Shown: positions 49,201-60,789, counted from the first letter of the stretch. The stretch is DNA of 64,000 bases from Talpa occidentalis (GCF_014898055.3 NW_023601104.1:73267106-73331105); one strand, 5' to 3'. Made by a program: numbers and translations. The notes: generated by a model from the letters alone, not told the origin.

Positions 49201-52200
49201 TAGGAAAGAGTGGATATTAGATAAATGTGAGTGGAATGAACAAATGAATACTTAATTCTAAATCCCCTGTGATTTTGCAACAACTGACTAGGTAGTTTAA
49301 ATAACAATAGTAGGGTCTTTTGCTGGGAAATCACTCAGCCTTGGAAATTCCTTTGTGACTAAGTCCTTGGGGCTTGAGTGCTCTTTCACAGACCAAGGGA
49401 CTGAAAGAGTAGATTGTGTCTTGTGATATAAACCGGTGTGTGGTGTGATCTCTGACTGCCTTGTCATCTCACCTTTCCATAAATAACCAGGATACCTTCA
49501 AGTCCTGTATCTTGTACTGAGATCAGCTACTAGTTCTCAGGGGCAGCTACAAATCAGTCCTATGAGTTGGCAGAAGTTGTAGTTCCTGTGCTCTTTAGTC
49601 CTTGTGATAGGAAATGTGCCAGCACAGTTCCTCCATCAAAATATAGGTTCTGTAAAGCTCCCAAAAGACTTTTTAGAAGGGATGTTCATATACCTTAGTT
49701 TGTGACTGGCTTTCCTGACCCATATTTTTAGACAGTGAGAAATGGAGGAAGAGCAGCTTGCCTAGTGATTAAGAACATAGGTTTCAGAGCTTAAGAGGTC
49801 TGTTTCAAAGTTTAGCTCTGTACTTTCCTAGCTGTGTAACTCTAAACAAATTAATTAGCTTCTCCAAATCTTAGGCTTCTCATTTAAAAAGTGGAAATAA
49901 AAATAGTCCTGAGGATTAAATAAGAATACGTGTAATATTGTTAAGTAATATAAATTAGTATATTAAATGGCTTATAGCTGTGATTGACATATAATAACGG
50001 TTAAGTTCATAGTTATAAGGCATGCTCAGGAACCAAATAGAGGGGCTCATTTCATTCTGTAACCCCTTTGCTAGAATAATTTTTATGTCAGGCCCTGAGA
50101 AGTTGCTGACTGGTTTGAACAGAAAGCCTGACCTGTGTTGGCTTTCCACTTCCTCCACTAATGCCACTGCAGTTGTTACTCTCAGGGGATATGTTCCAAG
50201 ATCCCCAGTGGATGCCTGAAACATAGGTTTGAATGTACCAAACCCTACATATTCATGTTTTCTCTATACATAACTATGATAAAATTTAATTTATTAATTA
50301 GATGTAAAAGAACAATAATAGCTAATAATAAGATAGAACAACTATAATAAATTATGTGAATGTGGTCTCTCTCTCTCTCAAAATCATTTTATATGTAATA
50401 TTTTCTAACTATGATTGACTTCAGGTAACTGAAACCATAAAAGTGAAACCAAGAAGGGTAGGGAGTATTACCATATTTTAAAGCTATGCCAAAATGTCTC
50501 TTTACAGACATTTGACACAGATGAATACAGAGATCAACCAAAAACACCACAGATAAAAAATAAGGCAGACTCACAAGATGCAAAGGCAAGTGTACTATGT
50601 GGTACTTAGAATTTAAAAGTTGTTGATGCTACACAGATAGGAACAGCTTATTTACACTCAAATCTAATTTGGGTAGGCAGATAGTAGTATCTGGCTCTTT
50701 AGCATATATTGGATTCACTGCCACAACATTGCATTTCTTTCTTGGGACCACCAATTCTTCTAGCTTTCTTTTTTTATCCCAGGTTCCCCAAACCCTCTTG
50801 TCATCTAGGAAAATCAAGAATGAACTGGACACATCATGTGAACTGAAGGAGATGAAGAAGGTAGTATGACCTTTCTGAACCATAGTGGCATGTAGAACTG
50901 ATAGATTCAAAATCTTTAATATAGCAGTAATCTGCCTGAAAACTATGGTATGCTCTTGACCTGATACAAATTTTTATAAGCAATCTGGTTTTCTTGAAGA
51001 TTATATTTGAGTCAGAGTGACATTGCAAGTTTCTGGGAAAACATATTAGCTTGACAAAATGGAAGAAGCTATAACAACAATACAACTTTGCAATAGTTAT
51101 TTGACGTAAAAAACACTCGTTAATACAGTATTTAAAGATTTATTCAGAAGGTGTCGTGCATGGATCTAGTCTTCCTACAACCAACTCATTCATAGGAAAT
51201 AATTCTATTCTAGCTTCTAACTATTGGGAGAATGGGTTATAAAGGTAACGCCATTTACTAGAATTTTGAAGTTGAAACCAATTTATTAGTGACTATGATG
51301 CGATGATTTTGCTATAAAATATTTACAGCATATTGAGAAAACTGATTTCTGGTCTCAATTTACTTTGGCACCCAGAGGGTCTTTCTTCCACCAGGAAAAA
51401 CAACAGAGGAAAATGGAATGGATCATGTACCAGGATCCAGTCAACATCCATCAGGTACCAAGGTCTTGCAAGATAATTCAGTTTTATTCATACAAAATAA
51501 AGACATAGATTCACACTATTAAGGACATTTCCCTCATCTGGACTACCAAATGTCCCCCTAAAAGAAATCTATCATGGAGAAATGACTGGAGAGACCTATC
51601 TCCAGCTTCTCCTTGGGTAATCTTGGATAAGTAGTGTTGTTTCCTATGTTCTAGATTTGAAATGGGAAAACCATCACAAATAATTTTTGCCTAGCTTTCA
51701 AGGACTGAATGTGATTACATCATTTTTTAACTCTTAATAAAAAAGCATTATAATATCAGTGGATTTAGAGAAGCCAAGACCATATGAGTAGTTCTGAAAA
51801 ATGTTCTCTTATAGAATGACTTTCATGGCAAGGTGATAGAGCTGAGAATTGGAGCCTTGAAGAACTACCAGAAGGCCAATGACCTGAAATTATCACTGTA
51901 CTTACAGCTGAATTCTGAGCCAAAGCAAACAACTTTTAATCTCCCTGGGACCCAAGGTAGGTAGAGTATCACAGGCACAGAGTTTGAGCAATACAGTGCA
52001 TAGCAGATAGTTAAATTATATCACTATCATCATATTATTATTACTCAGAAGTTTTTGTACCAGGGTAAGAATTCCTTGGGAGGAAATTAAAATTTCCTTT
52101 GTAAAGACTAAGTATTATATTATGTATTTAGCATATGTAGCCAGTAGGCAGTTAAGACCCCACAAAATATTAGCTTTTATCCCACCTCCGTCCTTTTTCT

Positions 52201-55078
52201 AGGATTTAGGGCAGTGGCAGGAAGAATGGGTTCTTAAATTTTCAGGAATCTATCAATCCAGACTCTGTACTTTATTTTTTTATATAATTTTTTTATTTTT
52301 ATATTCCCCATACAATTGAGACCCCCTTATTTTGACCCCAATCCCTCCCTTCCCCGCCCCCCACCCCCCATAGAGTGTCTCTGGTTCATAGTTGTTTGTT
52401 GATTTTGATTTTTACTTTCTTATAGTTATTCTTTTTCCTGGTCCCTTATTTAAGTTTTCTAGATTCCTGCTATGAGTGAGACCATCCGGTATTTTTCTTT
52501 TTCTTTCTGGCTTATTTCTCTGAGCATGATCCCTTCCAGCGCCATCCATGTTGCTGCAAATTGCATGTGTTTATCTTTTTTGAAAGCTGAGTAATATTCC
52601 ATGGTGTATATGTACCACATCTTCTTGATCCAGTCATCTATTTTGGGGCATTTGGGTTGTTTCCAAAGCTTAGGTATTGTAAACAGTGCTGCTATAAACA
52701 TAGGGGTGCAGGTGCTCTTTGGAATTGATGTTTCTGTGTCCTTTGGGTAAATACCTAGGAGTAGAATTGCTGGATCATATGAAAGCTCTATGTTTAGTAG
52801 TTCAAGAAATCTCCACACAGCTCTCCATAGTGGTTGGACCAGTTTACACTCCCACCAACAGTGCAGGAGAGTTCCTTTTTCTCCACAACCTCACCAACAT
52901 TTGTTGTTGCTACTTTTTTTAATATGTGCCATTCTCACTGGTGTAACATGGTATCTCATGGTAGTTTTGATTTGCATTTCCCTGATTACAAGTGATGTTG
53001 AACATTTTTTCATATACCTGTTGGCCATTTGCATTTCCTCTCAAACTCTGTACTTTAAAAATAAAACTACAGTGAGAAATTATGCCTAAGGAATGATAAT
53101 GTTTTACTAGTATCAGTATACGTCTCTCTAATTTGTTCTCAATCTTATTCCATAAAGGTCTTGAAAAACTTATAAAATCCACATAATACATTGGATTAAA
53201 AAACAGATGAGTTAAATGAAGGCAAAGGAAAAATAAGATGAAGCCAGGTAAATGTATGAAAATGAGTAATAGAAGTAGTATGTAATTGACAGAGGTAGGC
53301 TTCATGGTGGTTCTGAAAGAATCCCAGAAAAAAGCAAAACAAAACATGGATTCACAGTATCCACAAAATGGCAATAAACCAATTGCTCAGAAGGAACATA
53401 GTTTCATTTATTTATTTTTTTTACTAGTGCTAAGACCAGAGATAATTGCTCTTCCAGATCTTTATTTTGAGGACTGGACTGTAACTATGTATGTTATAGT
53501 AGTCAATATCCTCAATAATATTTCTAAAATAAATTCAGAACCCACATTTCCTAGACTGTTTCTTATAAGTTCTTTGGCACAATCTGATAAGCTATCAGTA
53601 ATTTGAAAATTTTAAATGATGCATCAGCTCAAGATGATTTAGTCCAGGTACATAGCACTCTATTGATCTGACTTGATCCATATAAAAATTTAGAAAATCT
53701 AGAAGACTGGATGAATTATCCTTCATCCAATGTTCCATTTATATTTTTTAACTGAAATTTTGATAAAAAATGGAAGTAGAAAGCTTAAGACTATCTTCTT
53801 CAATAAGAACCTGAAGTGTAATTGAAAGCAATATAAAGTCATTAAGATATGAATTAAAAAGATACAGGAAAAGATACAGGAGAGAAAAATTATGAGGACA
53901 GATCTCTGTTTTTATTTCATTCAAAACTTAGCTTAAGGTCATCTCAAGGGAACCCTAGAGTAAGGAACCAAAAATCTTTTAGCTCAGGATTCAAATCAAA
54001 CCAAAAATAGTAAACAGTGAAGGGTTCCAGTCAACTTGATCTCCTCAGGAGGTTAATTTGCCCCTTGCTTGCAGAAAATTGAATCAGCTTTGAACTAGGA
54101 CAACCCCACAGATCGACACCTCTTCTCCCTTCCCTCCTTTTATGCTTCCAGAAGCATAAAAGTGGGGCACTACACTTTCAGTTACCATAAATGAATGTAG
54201 CCACAGGCATGAGTGACATGTTGGTCCTGTATTTTATTGATTTCACAGTCACTGAGCACTGATTATAGGCCATCTTCATTTTATAACACATCCATCTACA
54301 AAATCTTTCTTTGGGTTTGTTTGAACCCAAGTGGATCTGAAATCTAGCAGAGTCCTAGATTTTTGTTAGGTTGACCTATTTATAACCTAGTGTCTATTGA
54401 AACAAACAAAATAATTATTAATGTTCTTCATGAAAGGATTTTTAAAATTTTTTTATTGAGGTAATATTGGCTTTCAATAACGTATACCATTTAGAGTCAT
54501 AGGGTCACACCCTTCGGATGTTACCACACCATATCCACCATCAATTCTCCACCATAATCCATTGTATACCTATCTACTTCACTACCCCTCCTACCCCAGT
54601 AACCTCAATTCTACAGTCAGATTGTTATTTAGTTTTATCTAACCCTTTTTTGTTTATGTATAATCCACATATAGTGAAACCATATGGAATTTATCTATTT
54701 TGTTCTCAATTATTTAACTTGACATATTCCCCTCGTTCCATCCTTGTTTTTTTTTTTTTTTAAGATTTATTTATTTATTTATACAAGAACCGGGGTACAG
54801 GCCAGATGCGCCGGAGGGTGAGGATTCACCAGAGACAGAGCCGGGAACAGAACAGGCAGACTGATGGAAATACATTGCTGAGGGGAGCAGCAGGCGAGAA
54901 AGGAGAGGTCTGCCGCGCCACGGGACCCTCGGCGGCAGACTGGGATAAAATCAGCGCTGCAGAGGCTGCGGACAGATTCAGAGCGTGGAGCTCAGCTGCC
55001 TGCCTCGTCAGGGGAGGCCCAGTTCCATTCTTGTTATTGCAAATGGCAAAGAGTTTCTTTAGTTGCGTTGTATCAACT

Positions 55079-55113
<35 letters not shown>

Positions 55114-55134
55114 CAGATAGACAGACAGACAGAC

Positions 55135-55168
<34 letters not shown>

Positions 55169-58100
55169 TCTCACATATTCCTGATCCAGTCATCTGTCCT
55201 TGGGCCCTTGGATTGTTTTCATAATGTGGCTACTGTAAATAGGGTTGCAATGAACATAGGAGTGCATATATCCCTTCAGATTAGTGTTTTTGCATCCTTT
55301 GGGTAGACACCTAGGAGTGGAATTGCTGAATAATATGGTAGATCTATTTTTATTATTTTGAGAAACCATGGAGAGATTTTTAGAACAATTATGGTAAGAG
55401 ATTACCAACAGAGATATGATAGGGAAGAGGTTTGGTGCTCCCCATTCCCCAACTTCTGTATCATTTTGACTACTGTTTATTCAATATTTTATTTAGATTA
55501 GCTTTTAATTTCTTGAGTTATTCCTTGAAAATAAAATTTATATTGCTCTTTTAAATGAAAAGCCAATAGTTTTTCATAATAGAAAGTAAACAATAAGTAT
55601 ACAGAAAACAAAATTTTTAATTTCTAACAAGATGTTAAAGCCGACAGCTTGCTTTATCTTTATTAGGAATTGAGATTAGCAAGATGTATGCAGAATTCTA
55701 AAGAAAACTCTCAAGTTGAAATTTTCTCCATGATGTCATTATGCTTGAAATGAAAAAACTGAATATCTTCAATTCTTTATCACTGTGATTTATAGTATTT
55801 AATGCTATTGTATTTAAAGCATCTCCTAAATTTATGTCAGTTGCCACCTAAATGATCTCATCATCAAATTTTTGTAAATAGTGATTTCATGGGAAAAAAC
55901 ACTGAATTTAGTTCATATATCTGAGTTGCAGGCCTCACTTTGAGGCTAACCCGTTAAATGACCCATTTTTCTTTTTCCATAGTATCTATGACATACAGCA
56001 TGTTGAAAACATGGTTTTGTTTAACCTCACAATTATCATCTGGAGTAGGTATCATAGAGCAAGAAATAAGTTCAGAGAAGTCAGTTTTATGACTAAATAC
56101 CAAATCTTATCTCTACAGGAGCCATAATGTAATAAGCAGATATGTATGTGATTTTTTCATGACCTTTATACCTCTAAAGGCTTTGAACCGAAATTTATCA
56201 CTGCCTAATATATAATTCTCCCAGTGAAGAATCATACCGCCTAACATTAATTTGTTCAGAGATAAGTTTCAAAACCTGTTGACAGATTTGTATTTCTGCA
56301 TTTAGCCCGGTAGGTGGCACCAATCACATCCAGTCTTCCAATCCACAAATAGTTATTCAGGAAATGTGAAATGCTGTGGAAGCGATTGGCCTTCTATTAC
56401 CCTTAGGATAAAATGTGCTACATTTTTATATCAAATGAAAAAAGAAAAAAACTATTGATATTTTCTGCCATGGTCTGTGGTACTGAGGTGTATTACTGGC
56501 AGCCCTGATTAGAACATGTTAAACTCAGCATTCTACTGCGCAATCCTTACCTATTTTTCTTCATTCTACTTCCTTCCACTCCAAAAGCAGCGACTGCCCA
56601 CTGCACAATCCTCATCTCATACTATTTTTTTCTACCACAGGTAAATCAGGTGTTAGAATAGTGAATTTAAAAATGGATTAAGCAATTGTTTAAAATGGTG
56701 ATATTTTGAAGATTATAGTGTTCCTTTTCTTGTTTCAAAAGAATTAAATTTCACATACCTGTATTAGACAAAGGGTGGAATGTAATTTTGGATACACCTC
56801 CCAGAAAATCAGGGTACATGTTCTTCTGTTCTAGACATTTCCAAGTAAAGGGAGGGTTTTTCCCACCACTCTTAGCCAAGAATCCCTCCTCCCACATCAA
56901 CTGCCCTGTGAGTTGGTTGGTTGCAGTGGTGTGATTTATTTGGTTGACAAAATATAATCCTATGCTAATATTACTGAATTTGTTACACTTTAAGCAATCC
57001 CTGGTTACAAATTCCCTCCGGGGCCAGGTCGAAGCATTACCACTGTCAATTTTATCTGTTTAGCATACTGCATTACCTCGTCTTATAGAAGAGAAAAACA
57101 TTTTAGACGTCAGGTAGAGTCTTTGCTTTTGGTCTTTCCAGAGATGGGTCACATTTGAAGGGATTTACTTTCCAACTACTGTAGAATTAAAATTTAACAC
57201 TGAAATGTTTTGACCCCTCCCTGGCTTCTGGAGATCCAAGAAAGCAGATCATGGCCTTGGCAATCACCTATCTCAGACAGTAGAGACACGAAGTAATCTT
57301 TAAATTCAGTTTAATTTCCCATCACCCCCGCTGGTGTTTAATAAAAGGTTTATCTTCAGTAATACAGTACTAGTGATAAGACATTTGGTTCTGGCTGCCT
57401 TGCTTTCCTCTCCTCCCCTGCCTACCTCACTCCACTCCCCTGGGGAAAAAAAAATCTGAACATTTCCTTGAGCTCTTTTGAGAAGAAGCTGAAAGTTGGT
57501 CATGAATATTTTGCTACACTTATAAATTCAGATGAGAGCCCAGTGAGGTGGGAAATGAATTCTCTTGGGACCTTATTTATTCTGTAATTCCTTCTGTACT
57601 GAAAGCAAATCATTCTTCCCAGATTTAACCTTTACTTCACTCTTTAGCATTACTATTCCTGAAGGCTGAAATACACTCCAGCAGATGCTGCTGAAAGGAA
57701 AATAGTAGTATTGAGATAAAATGCTGGAAAGACAGGGATGGAATCCCATAGCTAGCTCAAATCTGGGTCTTTGATAAATAACATTGCCCTCAAATGCAGG
57801 CTTTTCAAGCTTTGAGGCAACTTGAACTTTTTGAGTGTCATTTAGGTTTATGGTATTAATAGGTTATGAAGGTAATTTCTAAACTAGGTCATTCTTTCAT
57901 TCCCTACAAAACCCCACAGAAGGCCAGGGGAGAATAAAATTCTTTATTCCTAAATATAAATTTTGAAGGTTGAAAAAAAAAAAGTAAAAGTAAACTGTTC
58001 CTGACATAATACTAAGACTATTTCAGTGGGTCACAATAGATTCCAAACCTGCTTTCATTACACACTCAAAAAAGCAGCAAGATATCTAGGAAAGGGTTGT

Positions 58101-59153
58101 AATACTTAGCAAATAGGAAAAGGTTGTTCAGTTAAATCTGAAGAGCAGATAAACAACTTTTTCATTTCCATGCATATTTGGGGCAGAAAAATTGTTGAGT
58201 GTTTGTTGAAGTCCGAGTTTAGCTGGATGTCAATATTTTAGTCTGGCAATCCTACCCTAGGACACACTCATTACAGAACTCATTTAGTACCCTCTCCCTC
58301 TTTCCTTTTTTTTAAGCTCCCTTCTCTCAGCTTGTGCCTATCATTCTCACTGCCTCCTCTTCTTTCTTCCCCAACCCACCTTTATCTTTTATTCATTCTC
58401 CACTACCCAGTTTTTTGGGGGAATATATATCTGGCTTGTCTAGGTTGTATTTATATGTATAATATTTATCATCTTTTTTTAAAAAAAGTTGCATTAGAAG
58501 TTACATTTTGTAGGCTCTCAAAATTATTCCTATTTGAAAGCAAATCCTCAAGAGATTTGCCCCTCCACCATGGGACATGGGCTCTCAACAGAAAAAAAGT
58601 TTTACCACCTCAACTTTATAAAAATACCATTCCATGTAATACTTTCTAAAACAACTAGAAAATTCACAGCAGTGCCAAAACTGGAATCAGTCCTGCCATG
58701 ATACATTGTATGATGTTGTGATGAATGTTAATAGCATTCCAACTAAAAATAAAACTAGTTTTTAATCTCAAAGGAAGCCCTCTTTTTCCTAATGTTTCCC
58801 GATAGGTACTATGGCAACTACAACTATTGGCAGAGCAGCTACCAGCAGAAATGACTCTAATATGAGTGAGTACTACTTTGACTTCTGAAATCATCTTAAA
58901 GGCATAAATAGAGTATGAGAGCACTCGATGTTTTAGCTGTCCTTTTTTCTGTCTCTTCCCCATCCCCTCATACCTTGTCTTAGAGATTTCTGGGATCACA
59001 GACTACAGGGCACAACAAGGAGCTAAAGGAAGTATGTTTGATGAGGTAGGAAAGGCTCCTTTTTCTGAGGCCCCACTATCAGCTGAAACACTGAAAGTTG
59101 AGAAGACTTCCCTCCATTTGCTTTGGACAGAAAGGCACTGTTATTTGTGCTAA
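46215..59153 (+). CDS. CCDC196: CCDC196, coiled-coil domain protein 196, ten coding exons
   Basis: Joining 46215-46264, 46368-46520, 47727-47823, 48485-48535, 50508-50585, 50783-50860, 51395-51454, 51815-51956, 58806-58865 and 58984-59153 gives one uninterrupted frame of 312 codons plus TAA. All acceptors are AG; all donors are GT except GC after exon 5. The protein begins [20 protein letters not shown] and has no signal peptide or membrane segment. It is rich in K, E, L and M, with heptad-like stretches at about residues 20-117 and 165-225 ([36 protein letters not shown]), so it is probably a soluble coiled-coil protein. I recognise it as CCDC196 from memory of the human protein, which is of similar length. 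Human CCDC196 was earlier listed as a non-coding locus and its molecular role is not established. The start is the first ATG of exon 1; non-coding 5' exons may lie upstream. Identity rests on recall, not a search. Confidence 0.82.
46368..46520 (+). CDS. CCDC196: CCDC196 exon 2
   Basis: Acceptor ctcttcctgcag, donor CAG/gtaagt. Its 153 bp cover residues 17-67 and part of 68. It carries the first strong coiled-coil block, with closely spaced leucines and alternating K/E ([20 protein letters not shown], then [20 protein letters not shown]). The length is a multiple of three, so skipping would keep the frame. Confidence 0.85.
47727..47823 (+). CDS. CCDC196: CCDC196 exon 3
   Basis: Acceptor cttccttctag, donor CTG/gtaaga. 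Encodes the end of residue 68 through residue 100 ([20 protein letters not shown], then [13 protein letters not shown]). The short GKGSDESS stretch breaks the heptads and may be a hinge between coiled-coil segments. Confidence 0.85.
48485..48535 (+). CDS. CCDC196: CCDC196 exon 4
   Basis: Acceptor ctcctccaacag, donor AAG/gtgtgc, which is weaker than consensus. Its 51 bp are in phase 0 and encode residues 101-117, [17 protein letters not shown]. Intron 4 after it is 1972 bp and holds an L2 and a MIR relic. Confidence 0.83.
48590..49260 (+). repeat. L2 fragment in CCDC196 intron 4
   Basis: A long L2 stretch: 'gtgtcaaagtgatcttttta', 'cataatctggctcctgccta', 'aaacatgccaagatctttcc' and the 3' end 'agataaatgtgagtggaatg'. 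Confidence 0.7.
49745..49965 (+). repeat. MIR in CCDC196 intron 4
   Basis: A well-kept MIR: 'agtgattaagaacataggtt', 'tttcctagctgtgtaactct', 'tgaggattaaataagaatac'. Confidence 0.75.
50508..50585 (+). CDS. CCDC196: CCDC196 exon 5 (GC donor)
   Basis: Acceptor gtctctttacag, 78 bp in phase 0, residues 118-143 ([20 protein letters not shown], then DSQDAK). The donor is AAAG/gcaagt: a GC dinucleotide inside an otherwise perfect donor consensus, as expected for a functional GC-AG intron. The intron is 197 bp. Confidence 0.82.
50586..50782 (+). other. CCDC196: GC-AG intron 5 of CCDC196
   Basis: This 197-bp intron runs from gcaagt to tttttttatcccag. Both flanking exons are open in the same phase, and moving the donor to a nearby GT would break the frame or lengthen the exon without similarity support. 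GC donors are a known minor class in mammals and need strong pairing to U1 elsewhere, which is seen here (AAAG/GCAAGT). Confidence 0.75.
50783..50860 (+). CDS. CCDC196: CCDC196 exon 6
   Basis: Acceptor ttttttatcccag, donor AAG/gtagta. Its 78 bp are in phase 0 and encode residues 144-169 ([20 protein letters not shown], then LKEMKK). It is the same size and phase as exon 5, so either or both could be skipped without a frameshift. Confidence 0.8.
51395..51454 (+). CDS. CCDC196: CCDC196 exon 7
   Basis: Acceptor ctttcttccaccag, donor CAG/gtacca. Its 60 bp are in phase 0 and encode residues 170-189, [20 protein letters not shown]. Confidence 0.82.
51815..51956 (+). CDS. CCDC196: CCDC196 exon 8
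   Basis: Acceptor ttctcttatag, 142 bp, residues 190-236 plus one base ([20 protein letters not shown], then [16 protein letters not shown] and on). The donor CAAG/gtaggt is strong. If the intron were retained, the frame would meet TAG two codons later (51961-51963), giving a short 238-residue form. Intron 8 is 6849 bp. Confidence 0.83.
52262..53057 (-). mobile_element. 5'-truncated L1 in CCDC196 intron 8
   Basis: Antisense to the gene. The minus-strand frame 52459-52818 encodes the L1 ORF2 C-terminus ([20 protein letters not shown], then [20 protein letters not shown]). A T-rich stretch at the left end is the poly(A) side. The 13-bp TSD actctgtacttta is perfect at 52262-52274 and 53045-53057, so this is a fairly recent insertion. 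The C-terminal 119 codons remain open but the rest is absent. Confidence 0.9.
54749..55021 (-). mobile_element. tRNA-derived SINE, mixed A/B features, inside L1
   Basis: TSD gttccatccttgtt / gttccattcttgtt at 54735-54748 and 55022-55035. Tail is B-like (aaccggggtacaggccag), head closer to A (gcgctgcagaggctgcggac). Confidence 0.9.
55080..55168 (+). repeat. Compound microsatellite (CA)n-(GACA)n-(GATA)n
   Basis: About 15 CA units, then roughly five GACA and nine GATA units, lying inside an L1 3' region in CCDC196 intron 8. Likely length-polymorphic. Confidence 0.95.
58806..58865 (+). CDS. CCDC196: CCDC196 exon 9
   Basis: Acceptor atgtttcccgatag, donor ATGA/gtgagt. The 60 bp complete residue 237 (GGT across the junction) and run [20 protein letters not shown]. 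The segment resembles the corresponding part of human CCDC196 as I remember it, which is how it was found 6.8 kb downstream of exon 8. Confidence 0.75.
   Translation, partial: VLWQLQLLAEQLPAEMTLI
58984..59153 (+). CDS. CCDC196: CCDC196 exon 10 (terminal, shifted tail)
   Basis: Acceptor ataccttgtcttag. The frame gives residues 257-312 ([20 protein letters not shown], then EVG and a 33-residue tail) and stops at TAA 59151-59153. Up to about residue 279 it resembles remembered human CCDC196. Beyond that the human-like tail lies in the +1 frame ([13 protein letters not shown], stop 59092-59094), which suggests a small indel near 59049-59053. ATTAAA overlaps the stop region at 59153 and AATAAA occurs at 59911; either could be the polyadenylation signal. 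Confidence 0.7.
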
Positions 59154-59564
59154 TTAAACTCTCAAACTTTTGTTTTAGTGCTGTTTCCCAACTCTGTTCC
59201 CACCAAACTGAATGGAAATACTAGTTAGAAGGTTGGCCTTAAAACTGTTAAGAATTTATTCATTGTAAACAGTCTCTGATTATTTGGTAGCTTTCGATTT
59301 TGAGATGATGGAATTCAAAGCATGTTGTATGCAACAAGACCATAAAAAGTTGCTCCTCCCTAACTGTGAAGTGTTTAATTCTGGGCAGATCCATTTCTGG
59401 CAAATGAGCAAAAATGGATACAAAATAAGAAAAATCATGTGCCATACGCTCCTCCACAACATCCAACTGCCCTGTTGACTCTGCCTTCTAAGAAGCTATT
59501 CCTTGAATATCTTCTATCATCGTGGTTTAGTTCAGGTCCTTCTTCCTGCTTAATTACCATAGGT

Positions 59565-59830
59565 TTAATTGGTTTCCCTGCTTCCAGTCTCTCTAATCCA
59601 TCACAACGCCACTGAAGCTATCTTTTCTAAAAGAGAAATGAGATCATGTCACTCCCCTACTGGTTTCCTGTTGACTTTAGTATACAGTACAAACCCCTTC
59701 ATAGATCATATCATGATCTGCCTCCTGCCTATGTCCCCAGTCTCATCTTTCACTATGTCCCTGTTCCCTCATACATCCTGCATTGAGCATTACATAACTA
59801 TTTGCAGTTCCCATGCACCGCAGGTACATG
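59565..59830 (+). repeat. L2 fragment
   Basis: 'tgagatcatgtcactcccct', 'tcatgatctgcctcctgcct' and 'tccctcatacatcctgcatt' match L2. Confidence 0.65.
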
Positions 59831-60374
59831 TCAACATGGTGGGGTAAGTGATTTGTTACAAAACACTTCATAATCTGTAAGACTCCTTTTTATGTTCTGG
59901 TAATGAACAAAATAAAGCAAGAATTAAAAATATTTCTCCCAAGGTCAATTTAAATTTTTAAAGGTATTTTTTAAAAAATGTAACTTTGGACTGGAAAAGG
60001 TTTTCACAAAATCAGATTTGGGGATTAAAAGGGATTTTTAAACAAAGTTCCTTTGGTTTATAGAAGAGGCAATTGGAGTTCAGTTATATTAAAAGTATGT
60101 CCAAAGTCCCACGTTTAATTTGGGCTGTTGACAGGCTGGTTACCAGGGCCTGGTTATTATTACTGCCACTTCACATTCCATCTAACTCATACCTTTTCTC
60201 TCTTGACCACAAAAAGGAATAGGCTCTGCAACACTGAGATGATGAGTTTCATGTTTTACCAACTGAGTGTGTAATCCACATTCTGTTTCAAGAAAGTCAC
60301 TTCTTTTTATTTAGTCCCTACATGCTTTAGCTGTCCTGAGAGATTGTTCAAGTAAATTTGATTAAAGAGAACAA

Positions 60375-60480
60375 AAGTCAAGAGTATAATCTGACTGGAC
60401 CACTGTTTTTTACAAGTCATTTAACCTAAGGGCCTTAGATTCTCAATTTTAAAATTGGATTAAAAGAGCACTATCTAAAT
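60375..60480 (+). repeat. MIR fragment
   Basis: 'tttttacaagtcatttaacc' and 'gattctcaattttaaaattg' are MIR-like. Confidence 0.5.
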
Positions 60481-60789
60481 ATTTTATAACTAAAATCAGA
60501 GAACTTTTTTTCCCCAAATCACTTTTAGATGTGTACATGATCTTTCCCCAATCCTCTGATCTCACTTTACCTTGACTTTCTAAGTATTAAAGAATATTTG
60601 CTAACATTTCACCCCCCAAAGTTGTCTTTTCAGGCAATGGCCACAAAATGATTAGTAACATTCATCACAGTTCTTTACTAGATGACATAAGACCAACAAC
60701 AGTCTGATACTATCCTTAGTCCCCAATTGCAATCATCAAAGAGGGCAATGACAGTAGGTAAAGTTTTGCCTTAAAGATCCAGGCAGGAA

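Larger units (their letters stand above)
54437..55390 (-). mobile_element. Older L1 3' fragment, antisense, with nested SINE and microsatellite
   Basis: The left edge 'ttttttattgaggtaatattggc' is the complement of an L1 3' end. The right part ('cctgatccagtcatctgtcc', 'tttgggtagacacctaggag') is ORF2/UTR sequence. A SINE (54749-55021) and CA/GACA/GATA repeats (55080-55168) lie inside. It is more diverged than the L1 at 52262. Confidence 0.75.

Noticed and set aside
52459..52818. A 119-codon minus-strand open frame.
   Set aside because: It is the C-terminus of L1 ORF2 in a 5'-truncated insertion, not a host gene.
55115..55168. Regular short repeats that might suggest a CRISPR array.
   Set aside because: They are a tetranucleotide microsatellite with no spacers, in a mammalian intron.
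56627..56682. A possible terminal CCDC196 exon after ttttctaccacag ([17 protein letters not shown]).
   Set aside because: The exons at 58806 and 58984 fit the phase and resemble the known C-terminal region much better.
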